A program made the position numbers and the translations under genes. From Gluconobacter cadivus (GTDB taxonomy: Bacteria > Pseudomonadota > Alphaproteobacteria > Acetobacterales > Acetobacteraceae), in contig NZ_JABCQI010000004.1 in assembly GCF_015244745.1 (NCBI RefSeq), positions 62,001 to 126,000 on the forward strand: a stretch of 64,000 nucleotides of DNA. The letters are read 5' to 3'. The notes under the pieces were generated by a model. It was not told the origin of the DNA. It made no database searches and saw nothing but the letters and a program-made list of their open reading frames with translations. Shown here piece after piece: positions 26,676 to 35,733 of the stretch (positions within the stretch are counted from its first letter, which is position 1; every line of letters starts with the position of its first letter).

Positions 26676-26713
26676 GTGCCCAAAATTGCGGGCGCTGTCT
26701 CAGGCCATAAAAA

Positions 26714-26736
26714 AAGGCCGGATCTGATCCAGCCTT
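26714..26736 (-). terminator. Intrinsic terminator of the kdsB-pheA-dapA-smpB operon
   Basis: On the minus strand AAGGCTGGAT/ATCCGGCCTT form a 10-bp stem (one G-U pair) with a 3-nt loop, followed by a run of Ts (complement of the A-run starting at 26709). It lies ten bases after the smpB stop. Confidence 0.9.
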
Positions 26737-26746
26737 TGCGGGGTTC

Positions 26747-27244
26747 TTACCCGTAATCCTTACCACTACTGCGGACCAGCCTAGCCTTGTCCCGCTTCCA
26801 GTCCCGCTCGGCAATGGCGTGCCGCTTGTCTTCCTTGCGACGTCCCTGACCCAGACCCAGCGTCACTTTCGCCATTCCACGATCGTTAAAGTGAATATCC
26901 AACGGCACAAGACTGGCCCCCGCACGACTGACCGAATCCAGAAAATGCACGATCTGTTTGCGGTGCATCAGGAGTTTGCGTGGTGCTCGCGGCTCGAAAC
27001 GCGAGAGCACACCGCCCTGATATTCCGGAATATAGGAATTGAAGAGCCAGATTTCGCCGTCACGCTCAGCCGCATAAGCCTCCGTAATGGTCGCGCGTCC
27101 AAGACGAAGGCTTTTAACTTCCGGCCCCTTTAGAACAATCCCGGCTTCGGTCGTCTCCAGAATCGTGTAGTCAAACCGACCTTTGCGATTCTGCGCGGCA
27201 ATGCCGTGAGAAATCATGCCGCTCTTGGTTTTCTTTCCCGCCAT
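26747..27244 (-). CDS. smpB: SsrA-binding protein SmpB
   Basis: Partner of tmRNA in rescuing stalled ribosomes. The 165-residue protein has the canonical NRKGRFDYTILETTEAGIVLKGPEVKSLRLGRATITEAYA, EIWLFNSYIPEY and the basic tail GRRKEDKRHAIAERDWKRDKARLV. It starts 8 bases after dapA and is the last gene of the kdsB-pheA-dapA operon. No tmRNA gene was seen nearby. Confidence 0.96.
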   Translation of the reverse strand: MAGKKTKSGMISHGIAAQNRKGRFDYTILETTEAGIVLKGPEVKSLRLGRATITEAYAAERDGEIWLFNSYIPEYQGGVLSRFEPRAPRKLLMHRKQIVHFLDSVSRAGASLVPLDIHFNDRGMAKVTLGLGQGRRKEDKRHAIAERDWKRDKARLVRSSGKDYG

Positions 27245-27252
27245 ACCTGCAC

Positions 27253-28164
27253 TCAGTCCAGAAGCTCAAGAGCACGCAGGGCTTCATCAACAGCCAGACG
27301 AGTCGCTCCCTGAGGCTCGACCAGCGGCAAACGCAGGGTTGCACCGCACAGACCAAGCCGTGACATCGCGTACTTGACCGGCCCCGGATTGCTTTCCATG
27401 AACATCGCATCATGGAGCGGTGTCAGATGATCCTGGATGGCGATCGCATCTTCGATCCGCCCTTCCTGCCAAGCCAGATGCATGTCCGCGCACAGATGCG
27501 GCACAACATTCGACGTCACGCCGATACATCCGTCGCCTCCCGCAGCGAGGAACGACAGAACAGTATTGTCGTCACCAGAAAGCTGGTTGAAGGATTTGTC
27601 CACTGCCCGACGTACCGAGATCGGCCGTGCCATATTGGCCGTAGCGTCCTTTGTTCCGACGATATTGGGATGTTCTCCCAGACGCGCCATGGTCGCCACC
27701 GAAATGTCGACAACAGACCGACCCGGAATGCAGTACAGGAAAATCGGCAAGGGCGTTGCATCCGCAATCGTCATGAAGTGGCGATACAGCCCTTCCTGCG
27801 ACGGCTTGTTATAGTATGGCACCACGACCAGCAGACTGTCCGCTCCGACGGAATGAGCGTGTTTCGCCATCAGGACGGCTTCAGACGTGCTGTTGGAGCC
27901 AGCACCTGCCATGACGCGGACCCGACCATTCGCCGTCTCGACACAGTGCGCGACAACACGGCTATGTTCTTCGTGCGAAAGTGTGGGGCTTTCACCTGTC
28001 GTTCCAGCGGGGATCAGTGCCGTTGTACCAGCGTCGATCTGGCGTTCGATCAGCTTGGCCGAGACGTCGAAATCAATCCGCCCGTCCGTATGCATCGGGG
28101 TCACCAGAGCCGTCAGCGATCCCTGATACATGCTCGTGTCAGCCATTGTTCCGTCTTCTGTCAT
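27253..28164 (-). CDS. dapA: 4-hydroxy-tetrahydrodipicolinate synthase
   Basis: Condenses pyruvate with aspartate semialdehyde in lysine/diaminopimelate synthesis. Motifs: GTTGESPTLSHEEH, LLVVVPYYNKPSQEGLYRHF, LYCIPGRSVVDIS (catalytic Tyr) and VGTKDATANM, which holds the Schiff-base Lys. ATG at 28164 follows AGGACAGGAACCC and gives 303 aa; GTG at 28185 (310 aa) overlaps the pheA stop as GTGA and is an alternative. With lysC elsewhere in the window it forms part of the same pathway. Confidence 0.95.
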   Translation of the reverse strand: MTEDGTMADTSMYQGSLTALVTPMHTDGRIDFDVSAKLIERQIDAGTTALIPAGTTGESPTLSHEEHSRVVAHCVETANGRVRVMAGAGSNSTSEAVLMAKHAHSVGADSLLVVVPYYNKPSQEGLYRHFMTIADATPLPIFLYCIPGRSVVDISVATMARLGEHPNIVGTKDATANMARPISVRRAVDKSFNQLSGDDNTVLSFLAAGGDGCIGVTSNVVPHLCADMHLAWQEGRIEDAIAIQDHLTPLHDAMFMESNPGPVKYAMSRLGLCGATLRLPLVEPQGATRLAVDEALRALELLD

Positions 28165-28181
28165 GGGTTCCTGTCCTGCCG

Positions 28182-29018
28182 TCACGCGGCGTGCCGTGAG
28201 AGGCTGCTTGGGTAAACACCCAGAATTCTGAGATCATCGCTGACCTGCTCCAGTTCTGCGAGCGCACTGGCCAGTGCTGCCTGCTCGGGATGCCCCTCGA
28301 CATCCATCAGGAACTGCGTCGCCGTGAACGAGCCGTCCAGCATGTAACTTTCGATCCGCGTCATGTTGATACCATGCCGGGAAAATCCACCCAATGCCGC
28401 ATAGAGCGCACCCGGACAGTTTCCGACCCGCATCAGGAGCGTCGTCAGAACATCTGTGCGTTCGGGTGAAGGAATGCAAGGCTTGCGGGAGACACGATAA
28501 AAGCGCGTCGTGTTGTGAGAGGCATCTTCCACATTGCTCCGCAGCACCGTCAGTCCGTTCAGATCGGCCGCAAGGGAGGAGGCAATGGCCGCGTCTTCTT
28601 TCCGTCCCCACTGAGCGACCATTTCAGCCGCGCCCGCCGTGTCGAACTGCACCACTGGCTCCACGCCAAGCTCGCTGACCAACTTGCGAACCTGCCCCAG
28701 AGCAACCGGATGGGTGTGAATGCGCCGGATATCTTCGATCGTCGCTCCCGGTACACCCAGAAGACAATGCTCCACGCGCTGGAAATATTCCCCGACGATA
28801 TGAAGCCCGGCGTCAGGCAGCAGCGAATGAATGTCCGGCACGCGCCCGGCGAGCGTGTTTTCGCAGGCCAATAACGCCTCATCGGCCCGGCCATCATGCA
28901 CGGCGTCAATCGCATCGGCAAAAGTCGGGCAGGGCAGCGTTGTCCAGCCCGGACGCGCCTGACGGCAGGCCAGATCGGAATAGGCGCCCGGACGGCCCTG
29001 AAATGCAATGACCGGCAT
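28182..29018 (-). CDS. pheA: Prephenate dehydratase
   Basis: Converts prephenate to phenylpyruvate for phenylalanine synthesis. The 278-residue monofunctional enzyme has the catalytic domain (FQGRPGAYSDLACRQ, HTHPVALGQVRKL, DASHNTTRFYRVSR with the conserved Thr-Arg-Phe) and a C-terminal ACT domain (LLMRVGNCPGALYAALGGFSRHGINMTRIESY) that binds phenylalanine for feedback control. No chorismate mutase domain is fused. The start shares a base with the kdsB stop (TGATG). Confidence 0.94.
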   Translation of the reverse strand: MPVIAFQGRPGAYSDLACRQARPGWTTLPCPTFADAIDAVHDGRADEALLACENTLAGRVPDIHSLLPDAGLHIVGEYFQRVEHCLLGVPGATIEDIRRIHTHPVALGQVRKLVSELGVEPVVQFDTAGAAEMVAQWGRKEDAAIASSLAADLNGLTVLRSNVEDASHNTTRFYRVSRKPCIPSPERTDVLTTLLMRVGNCPGALYAALGGFSRHGINMTRIESYMLDGSFTATQFLMDVEGHPEQAALASALAELEQVSDDLRILGVYPSSLSRHAA

Positions 29019-29743
29019 CAGACCAACCCTCTCACATGCTCAAGATCAGCAGGCGTATCCACCCCTTGGGGGGCATGGTCAATCCTTGCACAGCCGATCG
29101 TCATGCCAGCCTGTAGCGCACGAAGCTGTTCAAGACTTTCCCGACCCTCCAGAGCAGACGGCGCAAGAGCCACGAAACGCTCCAGCGCGGTCCGGCGCCA
29201 GGCATAGACGCCCACATGATGCCAATGCGGCCCGTCACCCCATGGAATGGGCAGACGCGAAAAATACAGTGCCCGCGTCACATCCGTCCCGTCAAAATCA
29301 CACGCAATCTTGACGACCTGCGTAGCATCGCGCTCGGCATCGCTCGTAACCGGCGCGGCCAGTGTTCCGATATCGATCGCCGGATCTTCAAGCGGTTTCA
29401 GAACGGCAGTCAGGCTGGAAGGCGCAATCAGGGGCAGATCGCCCTGAAGATTGATGACCACATCATGATCGCCATCGGGATCCACGTCCGCCAAAGCGGC
29501 ATGAACACGATCTGAGCCGCTTGCCAGATCCGAGTCGGTCAGCACGCCCCTTACGCCGGATATCCCTTTGACGGCCTCCAGAATTTCCTCGTCTCCCGCC
29601 GCCACGACTACAGGGCCGATCTGCGCCGCCAGAGCCTGACGGGCGACCCGGACGATCATGGGGACGCCACCAATATCAGCGAGGGGCTTGCGCGGCAGGC
29701 GGGTGGAAGCAAGTCTGGAGGGAATGACGATGATCGGATGCAT
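29018..29743 (-). CDS. kdsB: 3-deoxy-manno-octulosonate cytidylyltransferase (CMP-Kdo synthetase)
   Basis: Activates Kdo with CTP for the LPS inner core. The 241-residue enzyme has the nucleotide-binding start MHPIIVIPSRLASTRLPRKPLADIGGVPMIVRV, TDSDLASGSDRV, NLQGDLPLI, and HHVGVYAWRRTALERFV. ATG at 29743 gives the usual family length; upstream in-frame sequence to 30013 overlaps the divergent phosphatase gene. First gene of the kdsB-pheA-dapA-smpB operon; divergent from the histidinol-phosphatase-like gene with 75 bases between. Confidence 0.94.
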   Translation of the reverse strand: MHPIIVIPSRLASTRLPRKPLADIGGVPMIVRVARQALAAQIGPVVVAAGDEEILEAVKGISGVRGVLTDSDLASGSDRVHAALADVDPDGDHDVVINLQGDLPLIAPSSLTAVLKPLEDPAIDIGTLAAPVTSDAERDATQVVKIACDFDGTDVTRALYFSRLPIPWGDGPHWHHVGVYAWRRTALERFVALAPSALEGRESLEQLRALQAGMTIGCARIDHAPQGVDTPADLEHVRGLV

Positions 29744-29818
29744 GGCTCCTCTGATGCCGCCCGCCACCACGGGCGTCAATCTCATGCAGCGCTTACAGGA
29801 CAGGAATAGCCACAAATC

Positions 29819-30607
29819 ATGACTGAAAACGTGCTGCAAAGTGCCATTGATGCCGCAACGGCCTGTGCGGATATCGCCCGCAAGACCGTCCTGCCCTATT
29901 TCCGGACATCCCTGCGCGCCGATGCGAAATCCGATGACAGCCCCGTCACCATCGCGGATCGTCAGGCGGAACAGGCCATGCGCGACGTTCTCGCAGAGCG
30001 CCTGCCGGAACATGCCATTCTCGGGGAAGAAAGCGGCATGAGCGGCACGAATGGCGACTGGTTGTGGGTTCTCGATCCCATCGACGGCACCCGTGCCTTC
30101 CTAACCGGTCGTCCTACTTTCGGCACGCTCATTTCCCTTTTTCATAAAGGTCGTCCTGTGCTCGGACTGATCGACCAGCCCGTAACCGGGGAACGCTGGA
30201 TTGGTGTTTCGGGGCGGCCCACGCAGTTTCTGTCCGATCGCCTGCCCGGAACCATCGGCACCCGTCCCTGCCCGAACGCCGCCGAAGCAGAGTTGTCCTG
30301 CACCGCCCCGGAGATCATGACCGCCGCTCATGCGCCACGTTTTGCCAATCTGCAGAAACACACCCGCCGCACGTCCTGGGGCGGAGACTGCTACGCTTAC
30401 GGCCTTCTTGCGCTTGGTCAGATCGACGTCATTGCGGAATGCACCATGAATCCATGGGACTGGGGCGCGCTCGTTCCGGTTGTGGAAGGTGCAGGAGGCC
30501 GCATTACGGACTGGCAGGGACAGAGCCTGACGCTCGAAAGTGACGGCACCGTCCTCGCCTGTGGAGATGCAACCCTGCTTCCCGAACTCGTGCGCCATCT
30601 TTCCTGA
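29819..30607 (+). CDS. Inositol monophosphatase family phosphatase, HisN-like histidinol-phosphatase
   Basis: The 262-residue protein has the Li-sensitive Mg-dependent phosphatase motifs: ILGEESG, WVLDPIDGTRAFLTGRPTFGTLISL and the late motif NPWDWGALVPVVEGAGG. The DGTRAFLTGRP variant is typical of HisN-type histidinol-phosphate phosphatases in alphaproteobacteria, so histidine synthesis is likely, but other sugar-phosphate substrates cannot be excluded. ATG at 29819 lies behind AGGACAGGA. A 139-base structured region separates it from serA. Confidence 0.83.
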   Translation: MTENVLQSAIDAATACADIARKTVLPYFRTSLRADAKSDDSPVTIADRQAEQAMRDVLAERLPEHAILGEESGMSGTNGDWLWVLDPIDGTRAFLTGRPTFGTLISLFHKGRPVLGLIDQPVTGERWIGVSGRPTQFLSDRLPGTIGTRPCPNAAEAELSCTAPEIMTAAHAPRFANLQKHTRRTSWGGDCYAYGLLALGQIDVIAECTMNPWDWGALVPVVEGAGGRITDWQGQSLTLESDGTVLACGDATLLPELVRHLS

Positions 30608-30631
30608 AACCCGCTGATCGGCTAGGGAGGG

Positions 30632-30727
30632 GGCCCCGGCGAACGTGGCGGCAGACAGCAGCCGGGGCCGGTCTGGTCACGGCCAGATCTGGTGAACCAG
30701 TTTGAATTGAAACCGGAGCCTTCCGGT
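30632..30727 (+). promoter_or_regulatory. Structured leader upstream of serA
   Basis: Within the 139-base gap four consecutive hairpins can form: GGCCCCGGC (30632-30640) with GCCGGGGCC (30661-30669) around a 20-nt loop; GGTCTGG (30670-30676) with CCAGATC (30683-30689); a small CTGG/CCAG hairpin (30689-30700); and ACCGGA/TCCGGT (30712-30727). No T-run follows the first stem, so it is not a simple terminator. It may be an RNA regulatory leader of serA; I do not recognise a known riboswitch class. Confidence 0.45.
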
Positions 30728-30746
30728 TCATGACCGGGACGGATTT

Positions 30747-31997
30747 ATGGAAACGCAGTTCTCTCTCCCCAAGAACAAGATCCGCATTCTTCTTCTGGAA
30801 GGCATTCACGAAAGCGCCGCTTCCCATTTCGCCGCAGAGGGCTATGCAGAGGTCACGCGGGTCAAGGGCGCGCTTGAAGGCGATGCGCTGAAAGAGGCCC
30901 TTCAGGGCGTGCATATGGTCGGCATCCGCAGCCGGACCCAGCTCACGCGCGAAATCCTTGAATCCGCAGACCGCCTCATGGCCATCGGCTGCTTCTGCAT
31001 CGGCACCAATCAGGTCGATCTGAATGCTGCCCGCATGCTCGGGATTCCCGTCTTCAACGCGCCCTTCAGCAACACCCGTTCCGTGGCCGAACTGGTCATG
31101 GGCGAGGTCGTGATGCTGCTCCGTCGCATCCCGTCGCGCTCGGAAGCCTGCCATAAGGGCGGCTGGGATAAATCCGCCACCAATGCCTGGGAAGTCCGCG
31201 GCAAGACGCTCGGTATCGTCGGCTATGGCTCCATCGGATCGCAGCTTTCCGTCCTGGCCGAGGCTTTCGGCATGCGCGTCCTTTATTTCGACGTCATGCC
31301 TCGTCTGCCGCACGGCAATGCCATCGCCGTCCCGACCCTGCATGACCTGCTGGCCGAGTCCGATATCGTCAGCCTCCACGTCCCGCAGACACCGGAGACC
31401 GATCTGCTGATCGGAGAGACGGAAATCCGGGCCATGAAGCCCAATTCCATCCTGCTCAATAACGCGCGCGGCAATGTCGTGGACCTCGACGCCCTCGCCG
31501 CGGCCCTCAAGGACGGCCATCTCATGGGCGCGGGCGTGGATGTGTTCCCCGTCGAGCCCAAGAAGGCTGGCGAAGAATTCAAATCCCCGCTTCAGGGTCT
31601 GGAGAATGTCATTCTCACGCCGCATATCGGCGGCTCCACCATGGAAGCGCAGGAGCGCATCGGCGTTGAAGTCGCGCGTAAGCTGGTGGATTATTCCGAC
31701 GTGGGCTCCACGATCGGTTCGGTCAACTTCCCCAGCGTCCAGCTTCCCGAACGCCCGCGCGGCACGCGTTTCATGCATGTCCACGCCAATCGTCCCGGCA
31801 TTATGCGCCAGATCAACGATCTGTTTGCGGCGCAGAACTGCAACGTGACGGCCCAGTACCTCCAGACGGATGGTGAAGTGGGATATGTCGTCGTCGAAGC
31901 CGAGTCGGAAGGCCCGGACATGGACACGAAACTTCTCGACGGGCTCAAGGCGCTCGATGGCACCCTCCGTGCCCGTCTGCTGTACCAGCGTTCCTGA
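30747..31997 (+). CDS. serA: D-3-phosphoglycerate dehydrogenase (ACT-domain type)
   Basis: First enzyme of serine synthesis. The 416-residue protein has the E. coli-type layout: substrate domain, NAD domain with GYGSIGSQ (~159-166), catalytic region including CIGTNQVDL and LTPHIGGST with the catalytic His, and a C-terminal ACT domain (MHVHANRPGIMRQINDLFAAQNCNVTAQYLQT) that binds serine for feedback inhibition. Preceded by a structured leader. Downstream comM follows after 50 bases. Confidence 0.94.
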   Translation: METQFSLPKNKIRILLLEGIHESAASHFAAEGYAEVTRVKGALEGDALKEALQGVHMVGIRSRTQLTREILESADRLMAIGCFCIGTNQVDLNAARMLGIPVFNAPFSNTRSVAELVMGEVVMLLRRIPSRSEACHKGGWDKSATNAWEVRGKTLGIVGYGSIGSQLSVLAEAFGMRVLYFDVMPRLPHGNAIAVPTLHDLLAESDIVSLHVPQTPETDLLIGETEIRAMKPNSILLNNARGNVVDLDALAAALKDGHLMGAGVDVFPVEPKKAGEEFKSPLQGLENVILTPHIGGSTMEAQERIGVEVARKLVDYSDVGSTIGSVNFPSVQLPERPRGTRFMHVHANRPGIMRQINDLFAAQNCNVTAQYLQTDGEVGYVVVEAESEGPDMDTKLLDGLKALDGTLRARLLYQRS

Positions 31998-32047
31998 GGC
32001 CTTTTCCGTTAACCAACGGGAAATAAATTAGGGCTAGGATTTGTCTT

Positions 32048-33550
32048 ATGACGAGTCCCAGCCCGCATGCACCTGCCCTCGCCCGTATCCAAAGCTTCGC
32101 ATTCTCGGGCATTGAAGCCATTCCGGTCACGGTCGAGGTTCAGGTCTCCAGCGGCCTTCCTGCATTTCTCGTCGTGGGACTGGCAGACAAATCCGTCGGT
32201 GAGGCGCGCGAACGTGTCCGCGCAGCCTTGACGGCCATGGGGCTGGCACTGCCGCCCAAACGCATTCTCGTCAATCTCGTCCCGGCCGATCTTCTCAAGG
32301 AAGGCGCGCATTTCGATCTGCCCATCGCACTTGGGTTGCTTTGCGCTATGGGCGTTCTGTCTTTTGAGGCTGTCTCGGCCTATGCCGCCGTTGGCGAACT
32401 CTCATTGGATGGGCGGATCAACCCCGTTGCTGGTGTTCTTTCGGCTGCCATCGGCGCCGTTGCGGACAAACTCGGCCTGATCTGTCCGATCACGCAGGCT
32501 CTTGAAGCACGCTGGGGCAATGGGAGCACGGACGTTCTCGGTGCGCCGACGCTTGCCGCTCTCGTCTCCCATTTTCAGGGGCTACAGATCCTGTCTCCGG
32601 TACCGCTGCCAAGTGAACAGGTTCTCGAATACGGACCGGATCTGGCGGACGTCAAAGGGATGGCGCTTGGACGGCGCGCTCTGGAAATCGCCGCCGCAGG
32701 AGCGCATTCCATGCTCATGAGCGGACCGCCCGGTGCCGGAAAGTCCATGCTCGCCAGCCGTCTGCCCGGTATTCTTCCCAATCTGACACGTGAAGAAGCG
32801 CTTGAAACCAGCCGGATTCACAGTGTCTCCGGCATCCTACAGAATGGGAGACTGGTCGTCCGGCCGCCCTATCGTGCGCCGCACCACAGCGCGAGCCTTC
32901 CCGCAATCGTCGGAGGCGGCGCGAAGGCCCGGCCCGGCGAAGTCAGTCTTGCCAATAACGGCGTCCTGTTTCTCGACGAGTTGCCGGAATTTTCACGCTC
33001 CTGTCTGGAGTCCCTGCGTCAGCCCATCGAAACTGGCAGCATTTCCATCGCCCGCGCGGCCCATCACACGACTTATCCCGCGCGTTTTCAATTCATCGCC
33101 GCCATGAACCCCTGTCGCTGCGGCTATCTGGGCGATCTGGAGCGAAGCTGCCGTAAGGCACCGCGTTGTGGCGAGGATTACACGGCCAAGATTTCCGGCC
33201 CGATGCTCGACCGTATGGACCTCTGCGTCCAGATCGAGCCGCTCTCTCCGATCGAAATCAGCCGAGCCCCGAAAGGCGAGAACAGCGCCACGGTTCGCGC
33301 CCGTGTGGAGACTGCCCGCAAACGTCAGATCGACCGTCAGGGCGTTCCGAACTCACAGGCGTCCCCGGACGACCTCGACATGGACGATGACGCCCGCTCT
33401 CTCGCCGAACAGGCTGCCGAAAAGCTGCGCCTGTCCAACCGTGGCATCACGCGCCTGATCCGGGTCTCCCGCACCATTGCCGATCTGGAAGGAACGCAGA
33501 GCATCCAGCGCCATCACGTCGCTGAAGCCCTGACGTTCCGCCGCCGCTAA
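32048..33550 (+). CDS. comM: YifB/ComM family Mg-chelatase-like AAA ATPase
   Basis: The 500-residue protein has the N-terminal domain (IEAIPVTVEVQVSSGLPAFLVVGLADKSVGEARERVRAAL), Walker A GPPGAGKSM, Walker B NGVLFLDELPEFSR, the zinc-ribbon NPCRCGYLGDLERSCRKAPRC and the C-terminal Mg-chelatase domain. ComM is a helicase promoting branch migration during integration of transforming DNA. The pairing with comF in this window fits, but does not prove, natural transformation. Ends three bases before the convergent metC stop. Confidence 0.92.
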   Translation: MTSPSPHAPALARIQSFAFSGIEAIPVTVEVQVSSGLPAFLVVGLADKSVGEARERVRAALTAMGLALPPKRILVNLVPADLLKEGAHFDLPIALGLLCAMGVLSFEAVSAYAAVGELSLDGRINPVAGVLSAAIGAVADKLGLICPITQALEARWGNGSTDVLGAPTLAALVSHFQGLQILSPVPLPSEQVLEYGPDLADVKGMALGRRALEIAAAGAHSMLMSGPPGAGKSMLASRLPGILPNLTREEALETSRIHSVSGILQNGRLVVRPPYRAPHHSASLPAIVGGGAKARPGEVSLANNGVLFLDELPEFSRSCLESLRQPIETGSISIARAAHHTTYPARFQFIAAMNPCRCGYLGDLERSCRKAPRCGEDYTAKISGPMLDRMDLCVQIEPLSPIEISRAPKGENSATVRARVETARKRQIDRQGVPNSQASPDDLDMDDDARSLAEQAAEKLRLSNRGITRLIRVSRTIADLEGTQSIQRHHVAEALTFRRR

Positions 33551-33553
33551 GGT

Positions 33554-34771
33554 TCAGAACTGAAGGCCATCCAGTCCACGCGCCAGATCGGTCTTCAGGT
33601 CCTCAACGTCTTCAAGCCCGATATGGAGGCGGAAGGTTGCGGATGTCGGGCCGCCCTCACCCGTGACGCGCCGGATATGCCCGGTCGTCGGCAGGACGAG
33701 GCTTTCATAACCCCCCCACGACGCCCCGATCCCGAACAGGCTGAGTCCGTCGATCATCCGTTCGGTCGCTTCGACGGAAATGCCCGGCTGAAGCTCCACC
33801 CCAAACAACCCGCAGGCACCCGTAAAGTCCCGTTTCCAGAACTCATGCCCCGGACAGTCTTCAAGCGCCGGATGCAGAACCCGCGCGACTTCAGGGCGCG
33901 CTTTGAGCCACTGCGCGATGTCCAGAGCAGACCGCGCCTGATGCGCCAGCCGCACGCCCATCGTCCGCAGGCCGCGCAGCGTCAGCCAGCAGTCATCTGG
34001 CCCCGCGCACTGTCCGAGCTGGATTGCTGCATCACGCAACGTTTTCCAGTGCGCTTCGTCATTGACCGTGACCGATCCCATGATGACGTCCGAATGCCCG
34101 GCGGGGTATTTCGTCAGGGCCTGAATCGACACGTCCACACCATGAACGAAGGGCTGAAACACGCCGATCCCCCAGGTGTTGTCCAACATCAAAAGCGCAC
34201 CCGCCTCATGCGCCACTTCGGCCAGCATCGGCACATCCTGCACCTCGAACGTATGACTGCCCGGGCTTTCGGCAAACAGAATCTTCGTCTCGGGGCGGAT
34301 GAGCGCCTTGATTTCGGCGCGTGAAGCCATGGGCGGATAATAGGTTGTCACTACGCCCAGCCGCTGCAGCATTGTCCCTGCAAAACGTCGCGTGGGGCCA
34401 TAAACCGAATCGGGCAGAAGCAGGTGATCACCACAGCCGAGAAACGCCAGAAGCGGCATCGTACACGCCGCCAGACCTGAATTGACGACCTGCGTATGTG
34501 TTCCGCCTTCGATCAGGCTGAGCATTTCCTCAAGCTGGTGCTGGATCGGCGATCCCATCGCCCCATACACCGCCTTGTGCGCGTGGCTGCGTCCGTCCGT
34601 CCTGTTCATGGCCTCCAGCGTCGGAAACAGGACCGTCGAACCCCGGCTGACCGGCGCGTTTACGAACTCCCCCGTTTCGGGAAGATCATGCGAGCGTCCC
34701 TCCCGCACCAGCATGGATGCCATCCGGCCCCATCCCGCGCTCACCCGCTGCTCCAGATCACTCATGCTCAT
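33554..34771 (-). CDS. metC: Cystathionine beta-lyase (Cys/Met metabolism PLP enzyme)
   Basis: A 405-residue trans-sulfuration enzyme. PLP-binding features: SGLAACTMPLLAFLGCGDHLL, LMLDNTWGIG, and VSIQALTKYPAGHSDVIMG carrying the Schiff-base lysine. The pattern is closest to cystathionine beta-lyase, which makes homocysteine for methionine, but related C-S lyases cannot be fully excluded. ATG at 34771 overlaps the sseA stop as ATGA; the frame extends to 34813 without family similarity. Confidence 0.88.
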   Translation of the reverse strand: MSMSDLEQRVSAGWGRMASMLVREGRSHDLPETGEFVNAPVSRGSTVLFPTLEAMNRTDGRSHAHKAVYGAMGSPIQHQLEEMLSLIEGGTHTQVVNSGLAACTMPLLAFLGCGDHLLLPDSVYGPTRRFAGTMLQRLGVVTTYYPPMASRAEIKALIRPETKILFAESPGSHTFEVQDVPMLAEVAHEAGALLMLDNTWGIGVFQPFVHGVDVSIQALTKYPAGHSDVIMGSVTVNDEAHWKTLRDAAIQLGQCAGPDDCWLTLRGLRTMGVRLAHQARSALDIAQWLKARPEVARVLHPALEDCPGHEFWKRDFTGACGLFGVELQPGISVEATERMIDGLSLFGIGASWGGYESLVLPTTGHIRRVTGEGGPTSATFRLHIGLEDVEDLKTDLARGLDGLQF

Positions 34772-35604
34772 GCCTCTCCCGTCACAACCGGCGCGTCGGG
34801 ATCGCTCCCCCATTCCGCCCAGGACCCATCATACAAAGCCGCGTCGTCATAACCTGCGATTGCCAGTGCCGCCACGATCGTTGCAGCCGTCAGACCAGAC
34901 CCACAGCTTGCAATGACTGAGCGCCCTTCGGCAGAAGCCAGAATCTCTTTAAGTTCAGACGGCGGTAGAAAACGGCCATTTCTGTCCACAAGGCGCGTCC
35001 AGTCCATGCTCTGCGCGCCCGGCATGTGACCGCCCCGTACGCCCGGACGGGGCTCCGGCACTGTCGCAGCGAAGCGGCCCGAACTTCTTGCGTCCAACAC
35101 CAGCACATCGGGCCGTTTCAGCGCCTGACGCACATCGCCCGTGCCAGCCAGAAGCTCGTAACGAGGACGGGGACGAAAACTTGCCGGTTCGATTGCGGGG
35201 GGTGCACCGCTTTCAACCGGACCGCCCGCCTTCACCCATTCCTCAAGGCCACCATCCAGAATCCGCGCATTCCGATGCCCAAAGAGCCGTGCAAGCCACC
35301 ATCCACGACAGGCGCCCACGCTTCCACGGCCGTCGTAAAAGACGATCGGCGTCTCCTCGCTCACGCCCAGTTCACCCATCAGCCGGGCGAACCGTGCCGC
35401 ACCCGGCACCGTATGAGGGAGCGGACTCTCTGGATCAGCAAAGACGTCGATATCGAATCGTCGCGCACCCGGAAGGTGCTGCGCGACAAATGCGGAATCG
35501 GGATCGCCCTTCTGCCCCGGCAAAAGCACGCTGGCATCAAGGGGAATGAACCGGCCGACCTCGAGGATCAGGGTCGCGGCATCAACAAGTGGCGAGATCG
35601 TCAT
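34768..35604 (-). CDS. sseA: 3-mercaptopyruvate/thiosulfate sulfurtransferase
   Basis: Two rhodanese domains in 278 residues; the C-terminal one carries the active-site loop SCGSGLTA, whose CGSGxTA form is typical of 3-mercaptopyruvate sulfurtransferases. N-terminal features include SAFVAQHLPGARRFDIDVFAD and PIVFYDGRGSVGACRGWWLARLFGH. ATG at 35604 fits the family start; the longer frame to 35727 runs close to the divergent permease gene. Cotranscribed with metC (4-base overlap), consistent with sulfur amino acid metabolism. Confidence 0.9.
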   Translation of the reverse strand: MTISPLVDAATLILEVGRFIPLDASVLLPGQKGDPDSAFVAQHLPGARRFDIDVFADPESPLPHTVPGAARFARLMGELGVSEETPIVFYDGRGSVGACRGWWLARLFGHRNARILDGGLEEWVKAGGPVESGAPPAIEPASFRPRPRYELLAGTGDVRQALKRPDVLVLDARSSGRFAATVPEPRPGVRGGHMPGAQSMDWTRLVDRNGRFLPPSELKEILASAEGRSVIASCGSGLTAATIVAALAIAGYDDAALYDGSWAEWGSDPDAPVVTGEA

Positions 35605-35733
35605 GATCACACCATAGGTCGAGGGATGCGTCCGGCGCCAGAGCGTGCCAATGTGTCGTTCCATGAGCACGCAGCCCACACCGCCATGCCATCCGTGTCG
35701 TCCGTCTCTTTTCAGACAGGAGCGCATCCTCGC

